NCBI GenBank assembly: GCA_947474875.1
Contig: CANJKY010000226.1
Location: forward strand, 1-6,512
Reading direction: 5' to 3'
DNA: 6,512 nt
Origin: Gemmataceae bacterium
Lineage (GTDB): Bacteria > Planctomycetota > Planctomycetia > Gemmatales > Gemmataceae
Part shown: positions 5,217 to 6,512 of the stretch, one piece after another
Layout of the letters: each line of letters begins with the position of its first letter
Position numbering within the stretch: the first letter of the stretch is position 1
Notes under the pieces: model-generated
Told to the model about the DNA's origin: nothing
The model's database searches: none
The model's input: the letters and a program-made list of their open reading frames with translations, nothing else
Position numbers and translations under genes: made by a program

Positions 5217-6512
5217 TTACGACGTCAGTGCCGGCGGCGCCGCGGGCAGGTTCGTGGGTGCGACACCCGACACCCCAGACCCGGTACCCGGCTTGGCCGT
5301 CATCCCCGCCAGGTCGCGGATGGCATCCGGCACCCGTCGCAGCACCGCCTGCAGCTTCTCCAGCGAGCTGCCGCCGGACGTCGGCCAGTCGCCCAGCCAC
5401 GCCGCCAGCGGGGTGGTCAGTTGCTCGCTCGCCAGCGCCGCCCGCTGCGCCTTCAGCTTGTTCCGCCCGGCGTCCACCACCGCCTTCACCACCCACTCCA
5501 CCACCTGCCGGGTGAGCGACACCGCCGGGATGATGAGCAGCCACCACCAGCTCGGCGGCCACAGCAGCACCATAATCAGCACGATCACCGCCACGTCGGC
5601 CGCGATGATGCCGCCGCGGAGCAGGTTGAGCAGCACCGGGTTGTTCGCCAGCTTCTCCGGCACCGCCCGCGCCATCTGGTCGAGTTCGTCCGTCTCCTTC
5701 ACCTCCAGCGCCCGCAACCGCTGGGCGAACAGGTCGGACGCCTGCGTCTTCAGCCCGGCGTCGAACCCGTGCGTCACCTGCTTCCACAGCGGGTGCTGGC
5801 CGCCCCGCCGCAGCGATTCCGCCTGTAGCTTCGCCAGCCACGCCTCCATCGCCGCCGTACACACCGCCTGCTCGGACAGGTTCGGCGGGGCCGGGCGGGT
5901 AACGGTTTTCATCACGAACTGGCGGGCGTAGTCGTACGGCTTCCGCACCAGCGCCAGCGCCGCCGACACAAACTTGCCGGGGCCGGGCAGTTCGAGCATC
6001 TGCAGCACCTGCTCGCGGGTCTTGTCGAACCGGCGGAACGCCTCACCGGCCAGGTATTCGGTGCGGTACCGCTGCTCGAACTCCTGCTTGCCGGCGGCCA
6101 CCACGCTTCGCCAGTTGTCCAGTTCGGTCAGGTCGCGGCGGGCCACGTCGAGCAGCCCGTCGCCGGCCGATTCCAGATACTTGACGGCGTTCGACACGGT
6201 GCGGCAGCGGGCCATTTCCGCTGACGGAGCCAGGGCCAGAATCTGGTTTAGCAACGGGACACGGTGCTTCGCCCCCTGCCCAGCCGGGTCTTTTCGCACC
6301 TCCGGCGGGATGTTCGGGATGGCGGCCACCGGCAGCGCGGGGATGTCTCCGACCGACGCCGGCAGCTTGGCCAGCACCTGCTGGCGGAAGTGGTCGGTGA
6401 GCGCCGCGGCGTCGGCCTCCCGCATTTTCGTCAGGCAGCACACCACCGGCTTGCCGGCTTGAATCACGAGGTGCAGGAACTGCGTCGGCACCTCGTCGTT
6501 GTACCGCTCGTC
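5217..6512 (-). CDS. GTPase-like membrane protein, 5' end missing (partial)
   Basis: The last 431 residues are visible and the frame is open to the right edge. GTG 6491 is not the start: the frame continues upstream with family-like sequence (DERYNDE), and the part seen begins inside a GTPase domain. The strand KPVVCCLTKM (visible residues 21-30) looks like the beta strand plus TK of a G4 motif, although the expected Asp is shifted (TKMREAD). The P-loop and G3 would lie beyond the edge. A long helical region follows, then two closely spaced hydrophobic segments (visible residues about 300-318 and 321-335; LLWPPSWWWLL at the turn) and an amphipathic basic tail. It therefore shares the plan of the downstream GTPase and probably forms an operon and a functional pair with it. 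The last 30 or so residues (GTGSGVSGVAPTN and after) are low in complexity and are partly encoded by a heptamer repeat cluster, so they were probably acquired late. The GTPase call is inferred from the fragment and its neighbour. Confidence 0.75.
   Translation of the reverse strand, partial: DERYNDEVPTQFLHLVIQAGKPVVCCLTKMREADAAALTDHFRQQVLAKLPASVGDIPALPVAAIPNIPPEVRKDPAGQGAKHRVPLLNQILALAPSAEMARCRTVSNAVKYLESAGDGLLDVARRDLTELDNWRSVVAAGKQEFEQRYRTEYLAGEAFRRFDKTREQVLQMLELPGPGKFVSAALALVRKPYDYARQFVMKTVTRPAPPNLSEQAVCTAAMEAWLAKLQAESLRRGGQHPLWKQVTHGFDAGLKTQASDLFAQRLRALEVKETDELDQMARAVPEKLANNPVLLNLLRGGIIAADVAVIVLIMVLLWPPSWWWLLIIPAVSLTRQVVEWVVKAVVDAGRNKLKAQRAALASEQLTTPLAAWLGDWPTSGGSSLEKLQAVLRRVPDAIRDLAGMTAKPGTGSGVSGVAPTNLPAAPPALTS
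5264..5291. repeat. Inverted, degenerate heptamer cluster inside the 3' end of the GTPase-like gene
   Basis: Four degenerate copies of NACCCGA occur here on the plus strand, which is the reverse complement of the unit at 5141-5168. Aligning 5265-5290, reverse complemented, with 5141-5166 gives 22 matches in 26, so the two clusters form an imperfect inverted repeat enclosing about 98 bases and the TAA stop. The cluster lies in coding sequence and encodes part of the Gly/Ser/Pro-rich tail. Confidence 0.65.

Noticed and set aside
6489..6491. GTG as the start codon of the right-hand GTPase-like gene.
   Set aside because: The frame continues to the window edge with coherent sequence, and the protein at that point is already inside a GTPase fold, so the true start lies outside the window.

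Overview
The DNA is very GC-rich (roughly two thirds G+C by eye). It carries one short partial lipoprotein start, an ABC-2 permease, a zinc-ribbon membrane protein, a small soluble histidine kinase and two neighbouring membrane-anchored GTPases. The high GC, the CxxC...CxxC ribbon fused to a proline-rich linker and one membrane helix, the scarcity of Shine-Dalgarno sequences and the large palindromes between genes suggest a planctomycete, probably a Gemmata relative. That assignment is inference from gene style. No rRNA or other taxonomic marker is present.

Layout. Positions 1-78 (minus) hold the first 26 codons of a probable lipoprotein that runs off the left edge, with a TTGACA promoter just behind the preceding gene. 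Positions 151-1323 (minus) encode an ABC-2 type permease. It is divergent from 1444-2253 (plus), a zinc-ribbon, single-helix membrane protein. The 120-bp gap between them holds a 25-bp-arm palindrome and two near-identical, mirror-placed start signals that look leaderless. The plus gene converges on a histidine kinase (2315-3085, minus) across a 22-bp-arm hairpin that contains its stop codon. Upstream of the kinase are a tandem 15-mer, a small palindrome and a third large hairpin (27-bp arms). That hairpin follows the end of a dynamin-like GTPase gene (3311-5134, minus). Upstream of it in the same direction is a second GTPase-like gene (5217 to beyond 6512, minus), cut by the right edge.

How they fit. 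The two GTPase genes look like one operon: same strand, 82-bp gap, similar plan of GTPase domain, long helical region, paired membrane helices and charged helical tail. This resembles the paired bacterial dynamin-like proteins that act on membranes, so a joint membrane role is the most natural inference. The other genes show no clear functional link to them.

The most unusual content lies between the genes. Three long perfect inverted repeats share their outer ends, and two clusters of a 7-bp repeat in opposite orientation bracket the junction of the two GTPase genes and run into the coding end of the first. No RNA gene, CRISPR array, transposase or long empty stretch was seen. All gaps are shorter than 300 bases.
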